Shown: positions 10,093 through 22,400 of the stretch, piece by piece
How positions within the stretch are numbered: position 1 is the first letter of the stretch
Layout: each line of letters starts with the position of its first letter
NCBI GenBank assembly: GCA_033002965.1
Contig: JAURVB010001993.1
Location: 1-64,000 of the forward strand
DNA length: 64,000 nucleotides
From: Piper betle
Lineage: Eukaryota > Streptophyta > Magnoliopsida > Piperales > Piperaceae
Direction: 5' to 3'
The notes under the pieces: generated by a model
Database searches by the model: none
Seen by the model: only the letters and a program-made list of their open reading frames with translations
What the model was told of the DNA's origin: nothing
Program-made: the position numbers and the translations under genes

Positions 10093-13000
10093 ATGTCGGC
10101 GGCAACGGTCCTCCTCCGATCACCGCCGGCGACCATTGCCGCCTACGGCAACCAATCCCGGTGGCGACTCCACCCCTCTCCCTCCCTCGTCTCCGGCACC
10201 CTCACCGCCGCCGGCCCCTCCTCCAACTGCGCGCCGACCGGCAAGAGCATCGGGGTTTGGCCCTTCGTCTCCCAACCACGTTTTGGTTGGTTTCTCCAAT
10301 TTCATAGTGTTTGATTGGAATGTTTGGATTGGTAGGTGGTGGTGGAGTTGAACCGGAGGAAGATCGTGAGGTTGACGGTGATGATGATGATGGCGGGACT
10401 GATTTGCGTTGGTTGCCGTCTTTCCCTAATGTGGCGCTGGCTTCGATGGCCAACTTCCTATTCGGATACCACATTGGGTGGGTGGGATTCTTTGTTTGAT
10501 GTGTTTTTTTCATTTTTCGAGTTTTTGTTTCCCTGAGTAGGTTCCGTGGATAAATGTTTGTTCTCTCGGGGGGAGTGATTGATCATTCAAAGGTTTTGTG
10601 GTTGTGATTTCCGGCGATTTATATTTATAGGTAGATTTTAAGGGGGCAATTTTTATGGCTAGTAGTAATTTTGTAGTGATTGATAAGCCTTGGAAATTTT
10701 GTGGTATTTACAGATGATGCCTTGTTATGGAAGTAGCTTAGGGTTCATTTGGTCGACTTGAAAGAAACTTAAAATCTAGGAAATTTTAAGTGGCCAAATT
10801 AGAAAAAAATTATATATTCAATGTTTTTCCTAAAAAAGTAGTCTAGGTTGAATGTTTATTGTGTGAAGAATGATCAGAGTTTCCTCCTTGTAGTTCCATG
10901 GGCAAAGAAAAATATTTCTTTTAATCAAAATTCAAGAAAAAGTAGGCTATTGTTGTTATAGATGGGAAGCCACTTGGAGGAGATCATTATTATTTTTTAC
11001 ATGAAATACATTGAAGCTAGACTGCCTTTTTTATATGAAATGCATTGAATAAATTTCTCTATATTTAGCATTTATTTCATGCTGACTAAGTATACCCTTG
11101 CTCCAATTCCAAGGATTATCAATAACATTCCCGCGAGACATTATCGGCCAATTTCTAGACTAGGATGTAATGTCTGATTACTGTTTATTGTACCTGTGTG
11201 TTTGCTGTAGAGTGATGAATGGCCCCATTGTTTCGATAGCTCGTGAGCTTGGATTTGAGGGTAACTCTCTTCTTAAGGGTTTAGTGGTGAGCATATTCAT
11301 TGCCAGTGCATTCATTGGAAGCCTCTTCTCTGGGTCGCTAGTTGACAATCTTGGTTGTCGGAAAACATTTCAGATCGTTACTGTGCCGTTGATAATTGGG
11401 GCGTTTATAAGGTGCTTTACTTATCCTTTTTTTCACAGTAAAATCCTGCTGATTAAAGCGAGTATGTGATTAATCCACACAATATTATACTGCTAATCAA
11501 CAATAAATCAAATGTCCAAATAATTTTGTTGATTCTGTTTTGGGAGAAAATTGATCAGTATTTGTAACAATTGTCTGATACTTTTCAAACTCTAAACTAG
11601 CAGAAATACAAGTAAGACGCTATATTAGGGTCTAAGATGGGTAACCAAATGTGCAAAATTTGGATTAGATCATTCCAGATTTGTCAGCTCTCGTTTCTAA
11701 TCTTCTAGAGACAACAAAATGTTAGGTTGTTTTGAGTGTCATTTATTGTCTCCTAGCATGCATCCAATGCGAATCATGTTTTCCTCAATAATGATAGTCA
11801 ATTTTCTTTCTAGTACTCGCTTCTATTTTAGATTATGACTTTTTTCTAGGTTGTAACAGTGCACAAGCGCATTCCTTGAATGAAATTTTATTGGGGAGAT
11901 TCCTAGTTGGCCTTGGGATTGGAGTCAATACTGTACTTGTTCCTGTTTATATCTCAGAGGTGAGAAGAAGCATAAGTATCCAATTTATGAAGATTTAGAT
12001 ATGCTTCTGGATCATGCATCAACTCACTCTGATCATCTGGTTTCCAATCATTTAAAATATGAAAGTATTTTCTTTTTAAAAATGATATTTTCTGCATCAT
12101 ACTAGCTATTGACACGAACAAAAAGTCAGCCTGATGACAATTGTGCTTTTTATTGTCGAGTGCTACCAAAAATTCCACATTTTATTATTTTTATTGTATA
12201 TTTCTATAATTCCTCGCCTGCTTTTCTTCCTTAAATCTCCCTCATCTACACATCTTTTTACTAACAGCGATTACAGTATGTTGTGTGTCTATGATCTCTG
12301 GTTTTATGTTATTGACTTTAAGCTAATCTAATTTTATAGGTGTCTCCAACTCAATACAGAGGTTCCCTTGGAAGTTTTAGCCAAATAGCAACCTGCCTGG
12401 GCATAATTGTGTCACTGGTTTTAGGAATTCCGTCAGAGAACAATCCACACTGGTGTGGTCTTGCATTCAACTGTATCTTGCCACAACTCTCTTTTGACAA
12501 TACTTATTTGTTAGTTTCCCATGATAGATGCTATAAATTGTTACTCTTGTAGTCGTTTATGCATAGTGAAATACATCATGGTCTATCTTATTATATATTT
12601 GCTATCATGTGGTAGCCATTGATAATAATGTAGGGTGAATGTTGTTGAGCTTGTGATAGTTAATCATCTGTGATAAATTTAACTTGATTAACTTCCTTTT
12701 CGCTTTAAATTATTCACCATGTGTCATTTGAAAGGAAATATGACACTTAAAGATTTTTTCCCGAGACTCTTGTTCATAAATTTGTTGAACTAGGTCTTCA
12801 GTTGTTTCAGTTTTTCTGCTGGTGTATATCTCTGAGTGGTTATCAGTATTTTAGACTTCCATTAGTTCATGCAGCTTTCCAATAGGAATTAAGAGTTGTT
12901 CTCTTTCAGGTGGAGAGTCATTTTATATATTGCAACTATTCCTGGCCTTATTCTTATATCTGGGATGCAATTTGCTGCTGAGAGTCCTCGTTGGCTATAT

Positions 13001-16000
13001 AAAGTAGGATATCTTTGGTTTACTATTTTAACTTTTTAGAGATCAATTCATCTTTTTTATGATAATTTTTTTTTATAAATGTTTAATTTTCATTTTGTAG
13101 AAAGCAAGATATGATGAGGCCGAGACAATCATTCGTAAGCTATGGGGCAAATCTAAAGTAAAAATATTTTTTGAAGAAATGCAATCTGTGCTGAACAATA
13201 AATGTTAAGCAAATAGATGCAAGCTGGTCAGAACTCTTGAACATGCCTCACAGAAAAGGTGGGTTAAATGCTGAACATGGTTGAGATACTGCAGAGAACC
13301 AATTATGGCACTAGCAAACATAAAAAGTTACAGAAACTCTTAGCTAGGTTATATATGCCCTTAAGAGTGACTTATGACATCTTCCATACACTTGAACTTA
13401 ATCTAAGTGAAAGATTCTATCATGAGTTGGGATATTAGACAGGTTGGCTCATAGGTCCAGGTCATTCATTACACATATTTGGTTAGCTTGCATAGAAATT
13501 GACCATTGAACCTGGTTTGTCTTGTACTTATCCATTGATCAAGTAAGTGAAAAATCTGTATTCAATAAGTTGAAGTATACTTGATGTTCGAAAGAGTGAC
13601 AAAACCTAGTAAAATTAATTTTGAGACTGGCTTTCAAGAAAGAGCTGAGATCAACTTTTAAGAATCCCCACCATCATCGTCCTTATCATTTACTAGTTCC
13701 TAGATTTTAATCCTTGAATCTAATCTAAAGATTTTGGTTTCTTCTAACAAAGGCGAGGCCTTGGAAACAAGAAGAATTATGTGAATAAATTGCAATGTTC
13801 ATTAACTTTCCAGTTGTGCAGTTAATGCTTGCTTTTGACAATGCTAGACTTTTAATTGTTCCCAATTGACTTTTTAGCAATGTTTTATTTTTCACCAATT
13901 ATTTCTTATTTTCTAATTATTATTATCTGCAGAAACTGGTATAAATCTAAGCTTAACTGCTATTTTTTAAGCAGTCTATGCTGAATGTTCTGCAGACATC
14001 TAAGCCCACTGAAAAATTTTATGTCACCATTTCTGTTGGTGTGTCAACTGGTAGTTTTCATTCTGCATTTTGGCTTTATTACAGTTGCATTCATTGGTGG
14101 CACCCTTTTTTTCTTCAACAATTTGCGGGCATAAATGGAGTTCTTTATTTTTCTTCCTTAACATTCAAGGGTGTCGGTGTGGAAAGTGGTGCTTTAGCAA
14201 GCTTATATGTTGGACTTACCAATTTAGCAGGTATGTGGGTGACTGTTGTCTTTTAGTTCTTTTAACAACATTATGTTTCTCATGAATTTAGTTTTTAGGT
14301 TCATTATATGCCTTATATCTTATGGATCAGCAAGGGAGAAAGAAACTTTTGATTGGAAGTTACCTAGGAATGGTAAGATGTGCAGTCCCTTTGACAAAGA
14401 TATAAACAAGCTTATGACTGATCATCCTTTTTGCTGCCAAAATTGAGGATCAGGAAAATGCATTGACATTTTTATTGCTACTTACTTTTTAACTCCATCA
14501 CCATCAAATGGTTGTTTGATTGTAAGACTAATAAGGAACCAAATCATACTTTTGCATGGGTTGTATGCTAAACCTTATTTCTGAAATTTAAGAGGGAACA
14601 AGTAGTAGGCTGATGTACAGAGAATGAGAGAATTATGGAAAATGAGGGATAAAGTATCAACTCAAACCTATTCTCCATAACTAAACATTGTAAAAAAAAT
14701 TGGAATGTATGCAAACTGCCATGTCTAGTGTTCAAAGACAATCCATAAGTGATTTTTGTGTAGGTTGGTCAACATTAAGCAAATACCTAATTGCAATATG
14801 AAAGAAAGAGCTAACTAAATACCAAGATCCATAGTGCATGCTCTTTTCTTGTGACATGATGTGGATCCCATATCATTAAAAATATTTAGTGATTGCTAGC
14901 AAACCATTAACTTTTCTTATCTTATTTTAAATTTTAGATGGTCTAACTACTTGTCTCAAAAGCTTGAGCTTTTAAAATAAGGAACCACTAAATATTTAAT
15001 TCAACGTGCAAGCAAATTTTTTAGGCTTACCATGTGGATAAACACGAGGCACATAGTCTATTGGGCACAATATAAGTTAAATTAATAATTGTTCAAGGCA
15101 TATATTGCCAACAGGATTCAAACCTTTAGCTCTAATATCATGTTAAATTTTAGATAGTCTAACCACTTGTCCCAGAATCTTGAGCTTTTACGAAAGGAAA
15201 CCACTCACATGTTCTGTATATGTTTTGTATTTTAATCATATATTTTTACAAACAATTTTTTTGCATTTCATGGTTTATGTTCTATTAATATTCTTTTGGA
15301 TAAATGAAAATGTAGGAAACCTTTATCAGATATAATGATTTAGGACTTCCATTTATTGTAGATTACACTATTTGTTTTAGATTAAAGTGAAGAGATGTTT
15401 TTGTTCAACTTTGCAGGCAGTATCAATGTTTCTGGTAACTTATGCTGTTCGGTCGTCAAGCGAACTTAGTGTTGGCATTGCAGTAATCGGAACTGTCATG
15501 TACGGATTCATCAGTATTACTGTGCTCCATGAGTATTTATTGCCATATTACTTACACTTTCTTTAACCTTAGATTGCTTGGTTATGCTTGTAGAATGGGT
15601 GCCTCAAAGAATATTTAGTCGTATTTCTCAATTTAGACAAATTCACTCATCAACTGGACATCCCTAAATAAAGGCTTGGAGATGAACAATTTATTTGTTC
15701 AATAGTAATTGCCAGCTTCCATGTTTCTAATACATTAAGTGCTCAAAGAATATTAAGTCGTATTTCTCAACTTAGACAAATTCACTCATCAACTGGACAT
15801 CCCTAAATAAACGCTTGGAGATAAACATTTATTTGTTCAATAGTAATTGCGAACTTCCATGTTTCTAATACGTTAAGTGCTTTATTTTTGATGGTGCAAC
15901 CTGGCTTCCCAACCCAGGTAATTGAAAATATATGCTAATATTTATCAACTTAGATAAAATGCATTTTTAATTGATCATCCAAACGGGGCTAGGAGATGGG

Positions 16001-16799
16001 CTTGCTTTCTATTGTCAGTATGAATTAGCATGTTTTCAATACATAAATACTTTATTTTTAGATGAGCTCGACCTGGCATTTTTAAAAACCGTACCTAGTT
16101 GTTAAATATAAAATTTGAGGAGTGGTTTTTACTGTTTTGTAGCATATTGCAATTGTATGTTTAATTTTTAAAATGTAGGTACATATTCTCCTTTGCTGTT
16201 GGTGCCGGACCAGTGACTGGTCTAATCATACCGGAGCTTAGTAGTTCCAGGCTGCGCTCGAAAATCATGAGTTTCAGTTTTGCAGTTCACTGGGTATATG
16301 CTAACAACCATTGAAGATATTATAATCGAATTATTTTTATAATTTTTTTTTCATGAATGTATAGCAAGTAATTCAACTTTTTGCTGCAATATTCTTACCA
16401 ACTCTGTTACTTCCCTAGATAATAAATTATCCATCTTGCTGCTACTTTGTTGCATTAGTTTTTATTTGACATTTTGTGAAAACAATGTTGATGACGATTC
16501 AGCAGATGGCATTTTAGTCCTACCCTATAAATATCTATTGAAATTAAATTACAATTTCATTAACTAGTTCTTGAGGTTGTTGCTGATAACATATGTGCTT
16601 TAATTTCACACAGGTCTGCAACTTCATCGTGGGATTGTTTTTCCTGGAATTAGTGAATCTCCTAGGAGTTGGCCCTGTTTATGCAAGTTTTGGCGCAGTT
16701 TCTTTGTTATCGGCCACCTTTGCTTCCTATTATATAGTTGAGACCAAAGGTCGCTCCCTCGAAGAGATCGAACTAATTCTTTCTAGTTCTTTCCACTGA
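10093..16799 (+). CDS. Plastidic glucose transporter 1-like MFS transporter (two frame breaks)
   Basis: Predicted sugar/H+ symporter-fold protein of the plastid envelope, closest in my recollection to the Arabidopsis probable plastidic glucose transporter 1 (At1g05030). Twelve exons fit GT-AG sites: 10093-10279, 10336-10477, 11211-11411, 11860-11959, 12340-12452, 12910-13003, 13101-13258, 14085-14230, 14299-14372, 15417-15499, 16179-16293, 16614-16799. A Ser/Ala-rich transit-like N-terminus precedes FLFGYHIGVMNGPI (TM1), GRFLVGLGIGVNTVLVPVY, AESPRWL, QQFAGINGVLYFS, DQQGRKKLLIGSYLG, GPVTGLIIPELS and ETKGRSLEEIE, all sugar-porter signatures. Exon 7 is one base too long (AAA at 13200-13202, then an immediate stop) and exon 8 one base too short (T7 at 14106-14112). 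With both reconciled the protein is about 532 residues, normal for the family. The exon 1/2 junction (56-bp intron) is the least certain part. Confidence 0.88.
14935..15205. repeat. Intronic repeat with direct copies
   Basis: Two related segments, TTTTAGATGGTCTAACTACT near 14934 and TTTTAGATAGTCTAACCACT near 15151, each continue into a TTGAGCTTTTA motif and lie about 215 bp apart in intron 9 of the transporter gene. This arrangement, with CTCTAATATCATGTTAAA before the second copy, resembles widespread plant LTR or SINE debris. Confidence 0.45.
15605..16080. repeat. Tandem repeat of about 139 bp in intron 10
   Basis: A unit beginning CAAAGAATAT is repeated at 15605 and 15744 with only a few differences, sharing AAATTCACTCATCAACTGGA. 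A third, much more diverged copy follows at about 15930-16070, recognisable by TATCAACTTAGATAAAAT and ATACTTTATTTTTAGATG. The first two copies look recent. Confidence 0.8.
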
Positions 16800-17218
16800 G
16801 AAATAATTATAGTCGCGCCGCGCCCTGTAATAACCCAGGTAATTTTTTTATTTATTGTTTTGTTATTGTAAAGAAAAACTCCTCAGCCTATACAAACTAG
16901 TGAAATGCGGGTGGGGAAATCTGTGTTGATACTATTCGTCCACTTATACTCATGTATGGTATGAATCATGAATTCTTGGATTCTTGCAGGGATAAAATTT
17001 ATGTGGTAAAATTATATGACTTACGACGACTATCTTTTAGTATATTCTTTTACCTTCGTTTGAAATCATTAAAGGGTTCATCTTACATTAAAAAACTTCT
17101 AAGATGTACTTCCTTGTTATGAGTTGAAGTACCCTGAGTACAATCAACTGAAAAGGATTCAAAGTCATCCTCATAACATTTCATTCAAACTACTAAGTTT
17201 CCTTGGGTTATGAATGAA

Positions 17219-17440
17219 TCAAATTACATAAATTACCCATTCCCGTCCAATTTTAGCAACTTCATCTCCGTCTTCCCGGATCAAAAAATGCAAGAAGGAT
17301 GCACGAACATTGAAATATCTACCACCTGAATGTTGCAACATAAGCATCAATCTCCCATTTTCGCCCATCATCGTCTCCACACTTGGCCTCTCAACCAAAG
17401 CCTTGCAGACGCAGCAACATTTTCTCTCGCTAATTCTCAA
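17219..17440 (-). CDS. Unrecognised short open frame, possible exon or gene fragment
   Basis: A 73-codon minus-strand frame without an upstream ATG contains CCCVCKALVERPSVETMMGE and GRYFNVRASFLHFLIREDGD. The composition looks protein-like rather than random, but I do not recognise the family. It lies between the 3' ends of the converging transporter and prohibitin genes. A possible splice acceptor (CATAG) precedes it at the 5' side, so it could be a terminal exon of a decayed gene. Function unknown. Confidence 0.2.
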   Translation of the reverse strand: MRISERKCCCVCKALVERPSVETMMGENGRLMLMLQHSGGRYFNVRASFLHFLIREDGDEVAKIGREWVIYVI

Positions 17441-17799
17441 ACTATGCGATGCTGCATATCAAATTTTCAATGCCGAAATTAATACTCAGATCAGGTGCTT
17501 GAGGATGGAAAAAACAAAGAACCACCCACCCTTCTAATCATTCCAAGCAAAAGATGAGATGTAAACCCAAAACATAAGCATTCACAACTGCAAAGGGATT
17601 CTAACAAAACATCACATATCAGCAAATAGTTCGGCAAATCTGCAATCCAATATAATTGATAAGGTTAGAACCTGCCTTACCAATTAATCTCCAAAAATTA
17701 TTAACATTCAGAAATCCAATTAATACCACAAGCACACGCTATCAGAATTATTAAACAGAGATCAGTGCATACTTATTAGTAACTCAAAAAAGACAGCAT

Positions 17800-18637
17800 C
17801 TAGCGACCAACGTTGAGGAGCAAATTGTTCCCGCCAGGAAGGTAGGCCACATTGGGCGTCCGGCCCAGCGTGGCCGCGATCTCCCTCGACGCCTCGATCC
17901 GGCGCAGCTCGATGAGGCCCATGCCGGCCGAGGTGGTGGCGTCGGAGATGAGCTTGGCGGACTCGCTCTCCCCCTCGGCCCGAATGACGGAGGCGCGGCG
18001 CTCCTGCTCGGCCTTGGCGACGACGAACTTGGACCGCTCCGCCTCCTGCTGCGCCACCTGCTTCTGCTCCACGGCCCGGGAGAACTCGGGCCCGTAGGAG
18101 AGGTGGGTGATGGCCACGTCGTCGAGGACGATGTTGAAGTCGCCGGCGCGCCGGACCAGCGCGTCGCGGACGAGGCCGGAGACCTGCGGCCGCTCGGTGA
18201 GGAGCTGGTCGGCGTTGAACTGGGCGACCACTGCCTTAACGACCTCGTTGCCGATGGAGGGGAGGACCTTGTCATCGTACTCGAGGCCGAGGCCGGTGTA
18301 GATGGCCGGGAGGGGCTTTCTGGTCGGGGCGAGAGAGGAGGCGGAGGGTGAGGTTGACCATCTGCAGGTCCTTGGTGCCGGAGACGGAGGAGAAGGTGTG
18401 GGGGCGGGTCCGGACGTCGAAGAGGAAGGGCTTCTGGAGGAAGGGGACGAGCAAGTGGGTGCCCTCCCCGGCCGTCTCCTCCAGGACGCCGCGGAACCGG
18501 TCGAAGATCACCGCCCTCTGCCCGCCGTCGACGGTGTACAGGGAGGCGCCGAGAGCGGCGGCGCCGGCGCCAAGGCCAGCCGCCGCCATGAAGACGCTTC
18601 CGAGGAGCTTGGCAGGCGGTTGGATGGTGCCTGCCAT
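17800..18637 (-). CDS. PHB: Type-I prohibitin, mitochondrial (one frame break)
   Basis: Prohibitins form ring complexes in the mitochondrial inner membrane that stabilise proteases, respiratory complexes and cristae. The single-exon frame starts [15 protein letters not shown], has an N-terminal hydrophobic anchor (about residues 10-32, [19 protein letters not shown]), then the SPFH/PHB domain ([73 protein letters not shown]), a charged coiled coil ([20 protein letters not shown]) and the tail [20 protein letters not shown]. The LPSIGNEV segment lies just upstream of the downstream open frame in its phase. The reading frame shifts by one base near 18312-18315 (run of four C on the coding strand): 13 bases lie between the RP and LP codons where relatives have 12. 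Reconciled length is about 278 residues, the usual size. Very GC-rich, unlike its AT-rich surroundings. Confidence 0.93.
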
Positions 18638-18799
18638 GCTGTCACCGGCGGGGGAGGCGAAGGTTTTTCCGGCGAGGGAGGTGGGGGAGGGGGAAGGTTT
18701 ATGGGGGTTTAGGCTGCCTTGTGGAGAACGAAACGCTTTTTCCTTTTTCTTTTTTTTTCTTCTTTTTTTAAAAAATGTTAATAATTAAAAAAAGCCAAA

Positions 18800-19444
18800 A
18801 AGAAATGGACTTTGGAATCTGGACTGGGCCAACCGGCAAGTATTTTGGGCTGTGAGCGAATTAGATTAGACTAATTAAAGCAATTAATTGAGTAATATGG
18901 ATTTTGACTTAGTTTGTTAAAACTCATGTTCATTAATTTAAAGTTCGAATAAATGTTTGGATTAAAAATTAGTAAGTTGAGAAAATACCATTAAAGCTTG
19001 AAAGTGCTCAGCTCAAGTTAAATTCAAACAGGCTTATATTATATTATATACATCACCCATGGCTCGTCCGATATCTTATATGAGCTATATTTTTTTAGGG
19101 ACTTGTTACTCAATTTTTATAAATAAATTTAAAAATAAATAATAAAGATAATTATTAATTTTTAACTCAATTTAATATTTTTATTCTTTTTATCTTAATT
19201 ATCAAAATAATATTATAAAAAATAATTTCAATTTTTTTATTAACTAGTATATTTTAAAAAATTTAAAAAATAGGTCATAATAATGTCTAAAAATATATAA
19301 AATTTTATCAGCCTTTTTAGTTATGCTCTCAACTTTCAATACATATAAATATCATTTTCAAACTCATTAAAAAAGTTCAAATTAGATATGTAATATAAAC
19401 TATAACTTAATTTTTCTCAAATTTGAAACCATGTTTTAATAATA
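18800..19444. other. AT-rich spacer upstream of prohibitin
   Basis: Beyond the prohibitin 5' flank the sequence is strongly AT-rich with no open frame or repeat that I recognise, up to the target duplication of the LTR-like element. Confidence 0.6.
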
Positions 19445-19449
19445 CATAT
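19445..19449 (+). repeat. Target-site duplication CATAT, left
   Basis: CATAT directly precedes the element start and is repeated at 25137-25141 directly after the element end. Confidence 0.85.
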
Positions 19450-22400
19450 TATAACACCCTGTTTGCGGCTCACGCTGTAAACCGATCCGGAAATGTCACC
19501 GGCGACCGAACCGTTCGCTAATCTACTGGATTCGGTTAAGCCGACCCGGATCTGCCCTCGGCGTCTCAAGATGGAGATGCAAACATGAAATGCATGAATG
19601 GGAACAATTGGGTTCTAACGGAGTCCTACATGCATGCCATGACGTGCAAGCAAAGACAAGACAAAACAATAAATAAGAAACCAAAAGAAAATATATACTA
19701 CTACAGAAAAACGGACAGAATTTCCCCTAAAAGTGCAATAAGGGCCAACCTGTCCACGACGAGGGTATATAAACATTTTATCAAGACAATATAATACATA
19801 ACAATCTACCATGGCATCCCATCATTATCTCATTTGTTTTCATCCGAGCCGAGTCTGAACTCCAAGGCTCCCTACTCATTCACATTTATCCGTTCATTTC
19901 ATAATAAGCAATTCATCTAAACAAACACATCAAAATTATCATTCACGTAGCAATAACACACCATCATTATACATTACACGCGGCAGGTACATGTGTGCGC
20001 GGTTCCGTGCTGCTCCTCCGCAGTCCCGACAGCTTTCATCCCTCGCATTTCTCACCTACATATATATAGAAAAACCGTCAGTAACGAGTGTTACCGGCCC
20101 GGAAAATAACTAATATCAATCTGGCACAGGAGAGCAAACTCTCCTGTTGAATTAAAACCATATACTTCCTCAAGAACTCTCATCAAGGCACATATGGGAG
20201 TCGTCGCCCTCGGGTCGACAACATCCCCTTTCCATATCATTCTCTTTCATTGGCCATTTCATCTATCTCTTCCACGGCAATTCATTCTCATTCGTCTCAG
20301 CCCTCTACGTCCTCCGTATTGCTCCTGGCCCTGAGTACAGGGGCCGAGTACTCTCAAGCATGCGCCTTCAGTACCCTTTGAAACCATAAGTCTAGACATG
20401 CGCTGCATTGTAGTACCCGTGAACCTCCACACTTCTCTGGGTTTGAGGAACTCAAAGGTGGAGTTGTCAAGATCCCTCGGGAATGAAATGGCCCGCACAC
20501 CATTCTAGAGCCCACTATCGACTCACATGTGCCAGCTCGCGTAGCACGGTAGTCGGATTTCCCTCATTCAATCTCTCACTGAAAACGCGAAAACTATACA
20601 TATATATAGGTCTAGGTTGGGATTTATACAATAGGCCCGAAGGCATCGTGAGCTGGATCTGAAGTTCAAAAACAAACTCAAGGGATCTCATCCTCGAGGG
20701 TTATTAATCCGAAAAACTGTTGGCTAAATGGCCCGAGTTAAGTGGGATCCGATAAAACGCCACTTAACATGTCCTGCATGTAATAAATCAAATACACAGT
20801 AGAATAGCGTAAAATAGAGAACGAGTCCTAAACGGACCTGGTAGAAGCTCCAAGCGTGTCCTCGTGCCTAGGCAGCGAGCTCCTACTCCGTACCTACACA
20901 TCGAAACTAAATACTAACGCCCGCTCATGATGCAGTCATACATCCTATATCACACATACATCCATCACGCATCAATCAACACACATCAACCTATATCAAT
21001 TCTAGCAAGTCTACTTAGGCTAGTTTGCATTAGATCATGATCATTACTTAGTTACCCTAATTAGTTTCTTAGCTTCCATTTTTAACACCACTCAATCAAA
21101 CAAATTTCATATTTTATCCTTAATCAAATCTACATTTATATATATAATTACAACACACAATTCACCAATCCTGACATGCAATTCTAATAATCAGTACTTT
21201 TAAATAATTAAATTAAAATAAATTATACCTCGCATGATTCGTGGCTCGAATTCAGCACCCTATGGCGTCCGAAGTTCGATAGGGTTCTATCGAAGGGATT
21301 CGGCGGAAGATCAGGTGATTTCTAAAGAATTTTGGTGAATCTGGTTTTTCGGCGACCGTCCTGGCAATTTTATAGCGACTATTCTGGCGGGGCAATCAGG
21401 GGTAAGCGTTAGCACCGGCTCGGCAAGCTCATCCCAATGGTGGTGACGGCAAGGATGACCGCAGCAGCGATGATTGCCGGCGGTGGCATCGAGTTTGGTC
21501 AAGGCTGTAACACCCCAAATCCGGTCCACACTCGTGAACCGAACCGGCATGTTACAGGCCCCGGTTAAGTCGGCTAACCCGAACCTAACTCATGCGGATC
21601 CAATCTCGGCGTCTTAAGATGAAGATACGACTCGCAATGCATGGATGAATACACAAACCCTAACATGGTACTACATGAATGACATGCAAATCAAAGTACA
21701 CACCAAGACAATCCCGATAAAAATTAATAAAAACTTTGAAATATAATAGACAGAGTTTCCCATAAAAATTCAATTAAGGGCCACCCTGTCAAATATACAT
21801 ATGCAAACATATATATAACTAACTATATATCAAACAATTTCATTCATACAAAATACAAAATCTAACATGCTGTAACTCATTTTGAAACTTGGGTCTCAAC
21901 CCACTATGCTTCCATTGCGCACTCTATTCATGTTTCACCTCTTGTCATCATATCTTAGCTTTTCATCATGTCATAACATTATCTCATTGCATTTAATCGT
22001 ATCCTATCATGTCTTAACATTTCACATCATTCACAATATAATAGCATCATAAATAAAATATAAACACTCAATCGACTGACATGTGTGCAAGCGACCACAG
22101 TGCTCCTCCGTCCAAGCTGGCTCCTCCAACTCGTGATTATTACCTACATATAGTATAAAAACACGTCAGTAACAAGCGTTACTGGTCCGGAAAATAAAAT
22201 AACTATAACAAGCTGGCTATGAGAGCAAACTCTCATATGAAAGAAAACATCATATACTCCACATGAACACTCTGAAGGGCACTACTGAGGAGCCACTGGG
22301 CTGCAGACCCGGTAGCATCCCGAACTTACTGATCTGCTGCTGGTACTGTGCTACTCTCAGCACTTCTTTTTCAGTACTTCTCGTGAAACTTTATCCTAAG

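Noticed and set aside
13101..14230. Transporter as a genuine pseudogene
   Set aside because: The two breaks are single-base homopolymer changes, all splice sites and motifs are intact, and the same kind of break affects five other conserved genes. I keep the gene call and flag the doubt.
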